The notes under the pieces were generated by a model. That model saw only the letters and a program-made list of their open reading frames with translations. It had not been told where the DNA came from and made no database searches. Below, piece by piece: positions 1-9,874 of a DNA stretch of 64,000 nt. The stretch lies in NCBI GenBank assembly GCA_013166775.1, contig JABLTJ010000011.1:1-64000 (forward strand), written 5' to 3'. The translations under genes were made by a program, and so were the position numbers. This DNA is from Promethearchaeati archaeon. GTDB lineage: Archaea > Asgardarchaeota > Heimdallarchaeia > Heimdallarchaeales > Heimdallarchaeaceae. The first letter of the stretch is position 1. Every line of letters starts with the position of its first letter.

Positions 1-1
1 T

Positions 2-343
2 TTGATTGTCATCAACATGGCAGATATCATCGTAACCACAAGGACTGCAAAGCTCATCAAGAAAGGGTTGGACAACAAAACGAGTGTCGTGAAGGATGGA
101 GCGGATGAAATCAGCATGGAGAGGAAAGAAGAGATCATCATCAAGAAAAACCTTGCAAAACATAGGCTGGTAGCGACCTTTATCTTTAGTGTGAAAGGCA
201 ATGTAGAGCTGCATTTTTTCCCTGATAATATATTGTTCAAAGTACATTTAAGCTTTGCGAAGCAGAAAAAGAGGGGAAAAGTGAAAATAAAAAAAGAAGG
301 AAAAAAAAGAAAGAAAGAAAAAAGTGAAACGAGAAAAGTTTAA
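2..343 (+). CDS. Doubtful lysine-rich ORF at window edge
   Basis: An open frame runs in from the left edge; the first good Met is at 17. The sequence is Lys/Glu-rich, with a run of basic residues at the C-terminus, and I recognise no family. The first 200 bases have clearly more G/C at third codon positions than the neighbouring genes, so this may be foreign DNA or not coding at all. The opposite strand reads as a Phe/Leu/Ser-rich stretch, the usual shadow of a Lys-rich frame. Positions 344-500 are a purine-rich spacer before the ABC ATPase genes and show nothing else. Probably not a functional gene. Confidence 0.2.
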   Translation: MIVINMADIIVTTRTAKLIKKGLDNKTSVVKDGADEISMERKEEIIIKKNLAKHRLVATFIFSVKGNVELHFFPDNILFKVHLSFAKQKKRGKVKIKKEGKKRKKEKSETRKV

Positions 344-500
344 AATAGGGAGAAGAGAGAGAGAATAAGAAAAAAAGAGAGTGAAAAGAGAAAGAAAGGG
401 TTGCAACAGCAACTTTTATAATTGTATCCACTCAGAAAAAGACAAAGCGTTAAAAAGGATTTGCAAATCTAATTACAAGGAATAGTGAAAGCGTGATCGT

Positions 501-1562
501 ATGAGTCGTCCACCTGAAGATGTGCTATTGGAAATAAAGGGACTAAAAACATATTTCTTTACAGAAGAGGGAGTAGTAAAAGCAATAGAATCAGTAGATA
601 TTGAGGTTTATAAATCAGAAACACTAGGATTAGTAGGAGAATCAGGTTCAGGAAAGTCAGTTACAGCACTTTCTATTCTAGGAATTGTACCAGATCCTCC
701 TGGAAAAATTCTTGATGGTCAAGTTGTTTTTCATGGTCAAGATCTTCGCCACCTCAGTGATGCTGATATGCGTAAAATCCGTGGTAATCAGATTGCTATG
801 ATTTTCCAAGATCCTATGACTAGTCTTAATCCTGTTTTTACTGTTGGTGATCAAATTAGTGAGGCTATTATGCTCCACCAAAAAGTTTCTAAGAAAGAGG
901 CTAAGGAGAAATCCATTAAGATTATGAGTTTAGTTGGTATTCCTTCTGCTGATGAACGTGTTGATAATTATCCTTTTGAGTTTAGTGGAGGTATGCGCCA
1001 GCGAGTTATGATTGCCATGGCTCTCAGCTGCAATCCTGAATTATTAATTGCCGACGAACCTTCCACCAGTCTCGATGTTACTATTCAAGCACAGATTCTT
1101 GAGCTTCTCAAAGCCACCAGTGAAGAGTTCGACATGAGTATCATACTTATTACCCATGATATGGGTGTCATCGCCGAGATGTGTGATCGTGTCGCTGTTA
1201 TGTATGCAGGCTATATTTGTGAAATTGGTGATATCATGATTATTTTCAAATCTCCTTTTCATCCATATACACGAGGTCTTTTAGGAGCCATCCCTCGTCC
1301 TGATGCTGAGCGCGAGGATTTAACTATTATCAGAGGTGCAATACCCAATTTAATTAATCCTCCTTCAGCATGTCGATTCCATCCTCGTTGTGATTATTTC
1401 ATGCAAGGTTTATGTGATGTTATTCTACCATCAATTATTGAAGTTGAACCAGGTCATGATATTCGATGTCATATCTATACTGAAGAAGGTAAGGCTTGGA
1501 TGCAAAAACATGGCCAGCAAAGAGAGATTGGCAAAATCCCTATCGGTAAAGCAATAAATTAG
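501..1562 (+). CDS. dppD: Oligo/dipeptide ABC transporter ATP-binding protein (DppD/OppD type)
   Basis: First of two cytoplasmic ATPases that power uptake of di- or oligopeptides through a permease pair. The 353-residue protein has Walker A (GESGSGKS, about residues 46-53), a Q-loop (FQDP), the ABC signature (FSGGMRQR) and Walker B (LLIADEP), then the C-terminal oligopeptide-type extension ([15 protein letters not shown]) with its cysteines. Length and order are normal for the family. The ATG at 501 has a GTGAT Shine-Dalgarno motif at 493-497. The second ATPase follows after 9 nt. No permease or binding-protein gene is visible, so they probably lie to the left of the window or elsewhere. Whether it prefers di- or oligopeptides cannot be told. 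Confidence 0.93.
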   Translation: MSRPPEDVLLEIKGLKTYFFTEEGVVKAIESVDIEVYKSETLGLVGESGSGKSVTALSILGIVPDPPGKILDGQVVFHGQDLRHLSDADMRKIRGNQIAMIFQDPMTSLNPVFTVGDQISEAIMLHQKVSKKEAKEKSIKIMSLVGIPSADERVDNYPFEFSGGMRQRVMIAMALSCNPELLIADEPSTSLDVTIQAQILELLKATSEEFDMSIILITHDMGVIAEMCDRVAVMYAGYICEIGDIMIIFKSPFHPYTRGLLGAIPRPDAEREDLTIIRGAIPNLINPPSACRFHPRCDYFMQGLCDVILPSIIEVEPGHDIRCHIYTEEGKAWMQKHGQQREIGKIPIGKAIN

Positions 1563-1571
1563 GTGTTTAAA

Positions 1572-2789
1572 ATGAGTAAAGATTATCAAGATAAATCATT
1601 CATTGACAGAATTGCACAAAAACAACAAGATGATCGTATTAGAACCATAGAAATGGAAAAAGACGTAGTACTTCAAGTTAAAGATTTGAGAAAATTCTTT
1701 GATATTCCAATTCCTTTTGAAACCACTTGGTTTATGATTGCTTTTGTTGGAGCAATAGTTGTTTTTGCATTTAATCAAATCGCAGGTCTTGGACTAATTG
1801 CAGGAATAATCGTAGTTTATTTTACTTTACCTCGTATTCCACCTTTTAACAAAAGACCTAAGGTTGCTCATTTAAAAGCTGTAGATGGGATAGATCTAAA
1901 AATCAAAAAAGGAAAGATAGTTGGACTCGTAGGTGAATCAGGCTGTGGGAAAAGTACAGCAGCTAAAACAATCATTAGATTATTAGAACCAACCTCTGGA
2001 GCAGTATATTTCAAAGGAATTGATATTAATCGTCTTACTTCTGAGGAGATGAAGGAAATCAGGAGACACTTACAGATTGTTTTCCAAGATCCTTATGCTT
2101 CCCTCAATCCTCGTGCTACTGCACACGACATTATCATTGAACCTTTTGATATTCATGGAGTAGCTTCTGGTGATGAAGCCAGTTATAAGGTTTTAACCCT
2201 CTTAAAAGATGTAGGATTAGCTCCCCACCATGCTTACCGCTATCCTCACGAATTCAGTGGAGGACAAAGACAAAGATTAGGAATTGCCAGAGCTTTAGCT
2301 TTGGAACCTGACTTCATAGTAATGGATGAACCTGTTTCAAACTTAGATGTATCAGTTCGTGCAGCAATTATCCAGTTAATTCTTGATTTACAAAAGAAAA
2401 TGGGACTTACTTACCTATTCATTGCTCATGATCTCTCCCTTATCAAAATCTTAGTTGATGAAGTTAATGTAATGTACCTTGGAAAAATTATGGAAGCTGG
2501 TACCAGTGATGAGATATTTGAATCAATGATGCATCCCTATACAAAAGCATTGATATCTGCAGTACCAATTGCAGATCCAACCAAGAGATCAAAGAAAATT
2601 TTCTTAACAGGTGACATTCCTACACCAATAAACCCACCACCAGGATGCAAATTCCAAACAAGATGTCCATTAGTGTCAGATATCTGCCGTGTAGAAGACC
2701 CTCCTGCAAAATGGTACACTAATTCTCATGTTGCTTACTGCCATAATATTGAAGGTGGAGAAGAAAGTCCTGAATTCTTTGCAAAATAG
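1572..2789 (+). CDS. dppF: Peptide ABC transporter ATPase (DppF/OppF type) with a membrane-hairpin insertion
   Basis: Second ATPase of the peptide transporter. Walker A (GESGCGKS, about residues 121-128), Q-loop (FQDPYASLNP), signature (FSGGQRQR), Walker B (FIVMDEP) and the C-terminal CKFQTRCP segment are all present. The odd part lies between the first beta-strand (KDLRKFF) and the strand before Walker A. Residues about 53-86 form two hydrophobic stretches split by a short Gly-rich turn, which could be two membrane helices. Typical DppF/OppF proteins have only about 15 residues there. I place the start at ATG 1572; a GTG at 1563 directly after the dppD stop is the alternative. The gene is co-transcribed with dppD. 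The family call is certain, the role of the insert is unknown. Confidence 0.9.
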   Translation: MSKDYQDKSFIDRIAQKQQDDRIRTIEMEKDVVLQVKDLRKFFDIPIPFETTWFMIAFVGAIVVFAFNQIAGLGLIAGIIVVYFTLPRIPPFNKRPKVAHLKAVDGIDLKIKKGKIVGLVGESGCGKSTAAKTIIRLLEPTSGAVYFKGIDINRLTSEEMKEIRRHLQIVFQDPYASLNPRATAHDIIIEPFDIHGVASGDEASYKVLTLLKDVGLAPHHAYRYPHEFSGGQRQRLGIARALALEPDFIVMDEPVSNLDVSVRAAIIQLILDLQKKMGLTYLFIAHDLSLIKILVDEVNVMYLGKIMEAGTSDEIFESMMHPYTKALISAVPIADPTKRSKKIFLTGDIPTPINPPPGCKFQTRCPLVSDICRVEDPPAKWYTNSHVAYCHNIEGGEESPEFFAK

Positions 2790-2835
2790 TCTTTCTTTTC
2801 TTTTTTATTCTATTTTCTTATTTATTTTTAGTATG
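2790..2835 (+). terminator. T-rich terminator after the ABC ATPase pair
   Basis: A run of T tracts (TTTCTTTTCTTTTTT and more) follows the dppF stop at once, without a clear hairpin. This is the usual look of an archaeal oligo-T terminator. It is supported by position only. Confidence 0.45.
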
Positions 2836-2917
2836 TCATAATGAAACAATGTTTATTAGTATAAAATTAAAGTACTATTTGTTATTAGTTTCACGTGATT
2901 ATATGTGAGGAGATTAC

Positions 2918-3670
2918 ATGAGTAGAGTAAACCTTGAATCAGCAAAAAATAATATTGAAAGAATTCTTACTAGTTTAAATGAAATCCAGCAACTTCTGAC
3001 TAGTAAAAATCAAGAGATTAATTCTAAAGTTCGAGATTTTAATGACACTTTAACAGCTTATTACAAGCAAGCTGAAGAAAAAAATCAGCTAATTAATCAA
3101 GAGGAAGAGAAAAAAGCAAGTAATACTGTTCTACTGGATCAGAATAACCAAAAGCTACAAGGATTAAACCACACTAAGGATGTTCTACAATCCGAGATTT
3201 CAAGTAAACAACGAGATATTGAACAATTATCTGCTATGATTCTAGAAAGAGAGAAGCTCTTTACGGAGTTGAGTGTTCAAATTGATTCCTTAAATGAGAG
3301 AATATCAGAACTAAAGCGTAAAGACGAGGAAATAGAAGTTCTCACTCAAGTTACTTTAGATGAAACTAAAGATGAACTAAGAAAGAAAGAGATTCATCAT
3401 GCTGAATTGTTAACAGAGTATAACAAAATGATTTCAAGATCGAAAGCTCTCAAATATTTGGTAAAACAGGATATAATTAACTTACCTGAAATTCAAGTAA
3501 TAAGAAACTTAACAGTTCCCGGTGTTGATAATGAAGAGAACTTGAAGAAAACTTCTGGAGTTTCCGATCAGATCATTAGAAATATGCTAACTGATTTAGA
3601 TACGAGAGGTATCATAGCTTTTGATATACATACTGGTAAATTCCAGGTTTTAACGGAGTTGGATATTTAG
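2918..3670 (+). CDS. Coiled-coil protein with C-terminal winged helix, copy 1
   Basis: Unrecognised 250-residue protein. Residues about 5-165 are almost uninterrupted heptad-like helix rich in Gln, Glu, Lys, Asn and Leu, predicted to be a coiled coil. Residues about 170-250 look like a winged-helix domain (LKYLVKQDIINLPEI, then SDQIIRNMLTDLDTRGIIAFD). There is no signal peptide or membrane segment, so it should be cytoplasmic. A GAGGAG ribosome-binding site precedes the ATG. The next gene has the same architecture, and the two are translationally coupled. Such a pair could form a rod-shaped heterodimer ending in two winged helices, as in some chromosome-organising or vesicle-related complexes, but no homology to a known one can be claimed from the sequence. 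Confidence 0.8.
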   Translation: MSRVNLESAKNNIERILTSLNEIQQLLTSKNQEINSKVRDFNDTLTAYYKQAEEKNQLINQEEEKKASNTVLLDQNNQKLQGLNHTKDVLQSEISSKQRDIEQLSAMILEREKLFTELSVQIDSLNERISELKRKDEEIEVLTQVTLDETKDELRKKEIHHAELLTEYNKMISRSKALKYLVKQDIINLPEIQVIRNLTVPGVDNEENLKKTSGVSDQIIRNMLTDLDTRGIIAFDIHTGKFQVLTELDI

Positions 3671-3679
3671 GTGAGTAAA

Positions 3680-4432
3680 ATGATGGAAGAAAAGATGATT
3701 AGAATTTTAGATGAATTGAAACAGGATTTTGAAGAATTATCAACAAGAAAAACTTCAGTTATTTCAACAGTTAAGATGACTATAGAAACGACTACAGATG
3801 ATGTAAGAGCTATACCTGGTTTCATAACTTCATTACAAACAACCATTCAAAACCTTCAACAAATGAACAGGGATTTAGAAGAAAAAATCATGCAAGCTCA
3901 ACAATCAATTGACACTGTTACTACAGAGACTGAGATTAGTTCAAGTAATAAATCTGATCTGGAAACTACCGAGGAAAGAAAACGAAACCAGAAAGCAGAC
4001 TTGGAAGTTCAAATAGAAGAATACCAAAATAAGAAAGTTCAACTTGAAAAGGAGTTTCAGGAGCTCACTCATCTTGTGAGTATGAAAGATAATGACTACA
4101 ATCAGCTACAGGTAACTATAAAGCAAGAAATCGATGCGATAAATCAAAAAATAAGTGAAGCTGGTACGAGATTAGAGTCAGCTAAAGAAGAAAATAAACT
4201 CATAGTTTATTTGATGGATTCTGGACTTTTGGATGTTCCAGAAGCTGAAGTTGTCTCAATAATTGCCTCTTATCCAAACGGTTTGACAATGACAGAAATT
4301 AAAGAAAGAGTAAGTATGGCACCAGTTAGAGTTCAGCCTACAATTAACAATCTTCTTGAAAAAGTTCTAGAACATGATCCTGTATCTGATTCTTATAGAA
4401 TACTTGATACAATAAAGAAAGAACTAAATTAA
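3680..4432 (+). CDS. Coiled-coil protein with C-terminal winged helix, copy 2
   Basis: Partner of the preceding gene and probably its distant paralogue. A long helical region (residues about 10-165, heptads of Leu/Ile with Gln/Glu/Lys) leads into a C-terminal winged helix. Its key stretch is LTMTEIKERVSMAPVRVQP, followed by INNLLEKVLEHD. The frame is open from the previous stop codon (a GTG at 3671). However, GGTGAG at 3670-3675 is a good Shine-Dalgarno motif, so ATG 3680 is the likely start. The gap of 9 nt argues for co-translation with copy 1 and a physical complex. Sequence identity between the copies is low outside the winged helix. No function can be assigned. Confidence 0.8.
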   Translation: MMEEKMIRILDELKQDFEELSTRKTSVISTVKMTIETTTDDVRAIPGFITSLQTTIQNLQQMNRDLEEKIMQAQQSIDTVTTETEISSSNKSDLETTEERKRNQKADLEVQIEEYQNKKVQLEKEFQELTHLVSMKDNDYNQLQVTIKQEIDAINQKISEAGTRLESAKEENKLIVYLMDSGLLDVPEAEVVSIIASYPNGLTMTEIKERVSMAPVRVQPTINNLLEKVLEHDPVSDSYRILDTIKKELN

Positions 4433-4596
4433 TTTAACTCTGGAAATAGAATTTGAGGGAATTTTTTTTCTATTTTTCACATAAGGAAAGAGAACTCTTG
4501 CTTTGTAAAAACTGTATCCATGACATTAAACTATGTGTATTTATTGCAGAGATAGCGTAATCTTTTTGAAGCAATGTAAAATTGAGAAATTGAATC

Positions 4597-4611
4597 CGTA
4601 TTCATAATACG
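4597..4611. promoter_or_regulatory. Palindrome upstream of glutamate dehydrogenase
   Basis: CGTATT-CAT-AATACG is a perfect 6-bp inverted repeat with a 3-nt centre, ending 18 nt before the gdhA start. The motif CGTATT appears again right after it. A GAGGT Shine-Dalgarno motif sits at 4616-4620. The palindrome would lie in the leader or at the transcription start and could bind a dimeric nitrogen- or amino-acid-responsive regulator. That role is inference. Confidence 0.4.
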
Positions 4612-4625
4612 TATTGAGGTTATGA

Positions 4626-5969
<1,344 letters not shown>

Positions 5970-6022
5970 AACTCTGAAAAATCAAAAATAACAGGATAAA
6001 TCCTGTTCTCATTTTTCTTCTT

Positions 6023-8986
6023 TTAAATAGGTTCTACGATTATTCCTTCTCCTTTTTGAGCATCTATTCTGATTATCATGGGTTTCTTTGTTCTTATATG
6101 TCTTACATATTCTAAATCAGTTACAATTTCCTGTTTTTCTAGCCAATCCCAATTTATAACTTGTTCATCTTTGTTGTATTTAATATGGAAGTAACCAATA
6201 TTTGATGTCACAATATTATGGAAGAAATGACTTCCTTGTGAAAAATCTACTTGAAAACCCTCTAAACCTGCTTCAATAATAATTTTAGCACTGCTGATAT
6301 TATTCCATTTTGCAGGTATTCCAAGAAATCTATCAGCAGTTCCCCATCTACCAAAACCAATTAAAACAGAATCTGTCTTTGATTTGTATAAATTAGCATT
6401 AACTTGATCAATCTCTTCAGCAATCTTAAGTGTCTGTGTTTTATCAAACTTATCAGGTTTCACGAAAATAATATCTCGCAGGTCTTTTCTGATGAGATTA
6501 CCTGATACATGTGTCGAATGAGCTATTACATTTTTTATATCAGCTGAATCTAACTCCTCAATCATCATTGCTTCTTGGTATAGATAGGGTCGAATTTGTA
6601 GAATAACAAATTTATCTTTCTCATCTTTGAATTTCTTAAAATTTCCTGCAAACTCTATTTCAATTGAACTTCCTAGAGCTTTCTCACCCATTATTAGTAT
6701 TTTCGTAATAATTTTAGCAAGAGGAAAGGTTTCCAATTTTAATTGATTGCCAAAAGTTATAACAGGAGAACCTTCATCAAAATATCCTTCACGTAAAATT
6801 TGAGAACTGAAATCATAGGTATCAGCTATATGTGATAATGTTCTATCTTCAATAGCATCACTTAGATTATACTTTACAGTAAAGGGATCATATTCCAAAA
6901 TGTCGAATGCTTTGTACATTAAATCAATTGCATAGAAATTCTTTTGACTTAAATCTAATAATTTATCAGGAGTTGAATGGTAATTCAGTTTAGGATATTT
7001 TGGACAGAATCTAACTGAGGCACCACCATCAAGTATGGTTTTCCCAAGACCAAGTGCTACATGAGCAATCCTATCCTCAGGTTTCATATAGTCACCAAAT
7101 GGATAGAAGTTATAGGATGCAGCTGCGCCTGAAAAGTCAGGATAGAACCTATTATTATGTTCTCTACCAACAACATCCTGAATAACAACAGCCATTTTTG
7201 ATTCCTCAACAGTATAACTGATAGTTTCAGCATACGTTTTAGCAAGTTTTAGAAAAGGAGATGCGTATACTAATTTTATAGCTATACACAGCTGCTCTAA
7301 TCTATCTTTTTCATTAAGGCTATTGTTTGGCAACATATACGTGTCAAATATTCCAGCGAAAGGTTGGTAAGCAGAATCTTCTAGAAGACTGGAAGAACGT
7401 ACTGCTAATGGGCCATTTAAATCTCTTAGTAAGAAATCCAAATCATCTCTTAGGCTCTTTGATAATTTTGCTTTGGTAAAACGTTCTTTAATTTCCTGGT
7501 CTGATACATCAGACAAAGCAAATTCATACAGATTATTGTCTTCCATAAATCTATCAAATTCATCAGTACCAATTACAATTGTTTTCGGTATTTCTATAAT
7601 GACATTTTTAAATTCAACATCAATCATAAAGGAGTTAAGCAAAAACATTAAAAACGCAAGTCCTCGACCTTTTCCTCCCAAAGAACCGGGTCTTAGACGT
7701 ATAAAGAGAATTTCAGGATGATACGATTCTCTAGAAAAATCATTTACTATTCCTCGAGTCTTTTCAATCACAACTTCATTTATGCTTTGTATCAAAAACG
7801 ATCTTAGCTCATCCTCATTAAACTCTGATACTTTTCGTGGTTTAAGTTTTTGTGCTATTTCAAATTCTCCTCTTGCATTTAACCAGTTGGAGAAGTGATC
7901 GTTTTTTCCATGATAAATGAGAGAGCTCTCGGGTATCTTTTCTAATTGCTCATAAAAATCTAAAATATCTTTAGCCTTTCCAACAATTTTACCTTCACTA
8001 TCTTTGAAAATAAAATCACCAAAGCCAACATTATTCAATAACCAATTTTTTAGGTCCCACACCATTCCATGAGATCTTTTATGAATAAATGAATAACCTT
8101 GTTCTTCAGCTTTTTCTTTATATTTTTCTTTGCTAGATTGCAGAATTATTGGAAGATTCGCATGCTCTTTTCGTAGTTTTTCAGCAAAAGTAAAACCTGC
8201 AGATTTATCCAGTTCACCATTCCGGGAAAATTCTATATCAAGAATAACTCCCATGACATTTTCCTCGAATTTCTCATAATATGCTAATGCCTCTTCATAA
8301 GTTTCAGCGAGAAGAATTTTAGGTCTAATCCGCATCTTGAGTAAATCTTGAAAATCATTTCTACCTTCTGTAATCAATCGATGCGTTTGACGCATAAGTT
8401 CTCCATAAATCTCAGGTAGAAGAAGAGAGTAAAAACGGATTGAATCGTCTACAAAAATAAAAACTTGGACGTCTCCAGTTTTTGTATCATACTCTGCGTT
8501 AATTTTATCTTCTAGATGCTTGATTATTGCTACAAAGAGCTTTGAATCTCCATTCCACACAAAAATGCGGTCTATTCCTTTTCGTTTATCATAATCAGGA
8601 ACATATTTGATTTCCATAACGCTATTAAGAAGAAGAATTACTGGTATTTCTTGTATTTCTTTTACTTGCTCTCCAAAAGTAAACGCATCTATTTCTCCCA
8701 ATCTCCTCATGGTTATGACGAGATCGAAGTTTTTTTCCTTGAGTATATCAATAGCTTCTTGGGCAGAAGATACTCTGGTTATTCTAGGCAGTGTTCTTAA
8801 GTTTAGATTTTTGAATTCTTCGTAAATTTGATCTGAAAGTCTTCCATCCTCTTCAATCATAAAACTGTCATAAATGCTTGAAACTAGAAGCACATTGTGC
8901 ATTCTCTTAGACATTAGTTCATGAAATATCTTATATTTAGGTTTATAATCAAAGTAGAAACTTTCTTCACCATACTCTGTAGTCAA
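6023..8986 (-). CDS. Receiver-like domains fused to a PEP/pyruvate-binding (ATP-grasp) domain
   Basis: A 987-residue cytoplasmic protein. Residues about 30-155 and 170-325 look like two response-regulator receiver folds. The first has VLLVSSIYD and LVITMRR; the second has FIFVDDS and GVILDIEFS, with a candidate phospho-acceptor Asp. Residues about 425-840 form the nucleotide-binding domain of PEP synthase/pyruvate phosphate dikinase (GSLGGKGRGLAF, GPLAVRSSSLLEDS, PFAGIFDTYM). The swivelling phosphohistidine domain and the PEP-binding barrel are absent, so it cannot be an ordinary PEP synthase. Such proteins are usually annotated as PEP/pyruvate-binding proteins of unknown role. It is a single gene convergent with gdhA, and an ATP-dependent signalling or phosphotransfer role is only a guess. 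Confidence 0.85.
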   Translation of the reverse strand: MTTEYGEESFYFDYKPKYKIFHELMSKRMHNVLLVSSIYDSFMIEEDGRLSDQIYEEFKNLNLRTLPRITRVSSAQEAIDILKEKNFDLVITMRRLGEIDAFTFGEQVKEIQEIPVILLLNSVMEIKYVPDYDKRKGIDRIFVWNGDSKLFVAIIKHLEDKINAEYDTKTGDVQVFIFVDDSIRFYSLLLPEIYGELMRQTHRLITEGRNDFQDLLKMRIRPKILLAETYEEALAYYEKFEENVMGVILDIEFSRNGELDKSAGFTFAEKLRKEHANLPIILQSSKEKYKEKAEEQGYSFIHKRSHGMVWDLKNWLLNNVGFGDFIFKDSEGKIVGKAKDILDFYEQLEKIPESSLIYHGKNDHFSNWLNARGEFEIAQKLKPRKVSEFNEDELRSFLIQSINEVVIEKTRGIVNDFSRESYHPEILFIRLRPGSLGGKGRGLAFLMFLLNSFMIDVEFKNVIIEIPKTIVIGTDEFDRFMEDNNLYEFALSDVSDQEIKERFTKAKLSKSLRDDLDFLLRDLNGPLAVRSSSLLEDSAYQPFAGIFDTYMLPNNSLNEKDRLEQLCIAIKLVYASPFLKLAKTYAETISYTVEESKMAVVIQDVVGREHNNRFYPDFSGAAASYNFYPFGDYMKPEDRIAHVALGLGKTILDGGASVRFCPKYPKLNYHSTPDKLLDLSQKNFYAIDLMYKAFDILEYDPFTVKYNLSDAIEDRTLSHIADTYDFSSQILREGYFDEGSPVITFGNQLKLETFPLAKIITKILIMGEKALGSSIEIEFAGNFKKFKDEKDKFVILQIRPYLYQEAMMIEELDSADIKNVIAHSTHVSGNLIRKDLRDIIFVKPDKFDKTQTLKIAEEIDQVNANLYKSKTDSVLIGFGRWGTADRFLGIPAKWNNISSAKIIIEAGLEGFQVDFSQGSHFFHNIVTSNIGYFHIKYNKDEQVINWDWLEKQEIVTDLEYVRHIRTKKPMIIRIDAQKGEGIIVEPI

Positions 8987-9101
8987 TTATACTTCCCCCA
9001 AAGCTTGGGTTTATTATATTTACATTGCTGTAACTCAATATAACAATTATTGTTCAGATAAAAATATCGTTCCATCGGGATAAGAAGAGAAGATGTGTAT
9101 T

Positions 9102-9704
9102 CTAGTCCTTTGATTTAGCTAAAATCCAATAGTGTTGTTCTCCTCCCCTTTCTAAAACTTCTTCAGATATAATCTCAAATCCAGCATCCTTCACTAATTC
9201 TATTGATTGTTCAGTACTATGTTGACTCCAAAACATCTTTGCACCAAAATAATCGTCGATTACTTCCCATTCATCTGAACCCAAAACAATCATCATTAAT
9301 CCTCCTGATTTGAGTATTTTTTGAAATTTTTTGAAGAGAGGTGCATGTTTTTCACGTGGCAAATGTATGATAGCATAGAAAGAGACAATACCATCAAAAG
9401 TATCGTCAGGAAAATCCATCTCACTCATATCGATTTTAAAAAACTCACCTTTAGGAACATGCTTCTTTGCTAAGGAAAGCATTTTCTCGGAAATATCTAT
9501 ACCAGTAACGGAAAAACCTTCATCAACAAGATATTTTGTAACTGGAACGCCAGCCCCACAACCAACATCTAAAAGCTTGGCCCCTGGAATTAATAAATTA
9601 GTGAACTGTTTTAGTTCAACTATGCTTTCAAATTTGTTTCTTTCAGAGTGATATTTGAGAGCAATTTTATTATATCCTTCCTCAACTATCTTTTCTTTCT
9701 TCAT
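9102..9704 (-). CDS. Class I SAM-dependent methyltransferase
   Basis: About 200 residues with the Rossmann-type SAM-binding site (LLDVGCGAGVPV, motif I), GIDISEKML (motif II) and FDGIVSFYAIIHLP (post-motif region), typical of small-molecule methyltransferases. The frame opens further upstream, to a Met at 9761. However, a TATA-like box (TTTATATTTTT, 9725-9735 on the minus strand) is centred 25 nt before the ATG at 9704. The transcript therefore should start at that codon and give MKKEKIVEEGYNKIA. That start also matches the family's usual N-terminus. Substrate unknown. Divergent from the multi-HTH gene. Confidence 0.85.
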   Translation of the reverse strand: MKKEKIVEEGYNKIALKYHSERNKFESIVELKQFTNLLIPGAKLLDVGCGAGVPVTKYLVDEGFSVTGIDISEKMLSLAKKHVPKGEFFKIDMSEMDFPDDTFDGIVSFYAIIHLPREKHAPLFKKFQKILKSGGLMMIVLGSDEWEVIDDYFGAKMFWSQHSTEQSIELVKDAGFEIISEEVLERGGEQHYWILAKSKD

Positions 9705-9724
9705 ATAGTGTCGGCAGACAGCGA

Positions 9725-9735
9725 AAAATATAAAC
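9725..9735 (-). promoter_or_regulatory. TATA box of the methyltransferase gene
   Basis: TTTATATTTTT on the minus strand, centred 25 nt before ATG 9704. This is the spacing expected for leaderless transcription in archaea, and it decides the start codon. Confidence 0.55.
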
Positions 9736-9874
9736 AATTCCTTTCTAGAGGGTAGAAGCAATAGATTTTCTCTTCAAAGCATTGTGCAAAAATTTTATAA
9801 TGGTCTCAGCAGATATTACTTAGAGTGGTATAAGCTATTCTATTGTATAGAAGATGAAGTAGGAAGAACCAACA

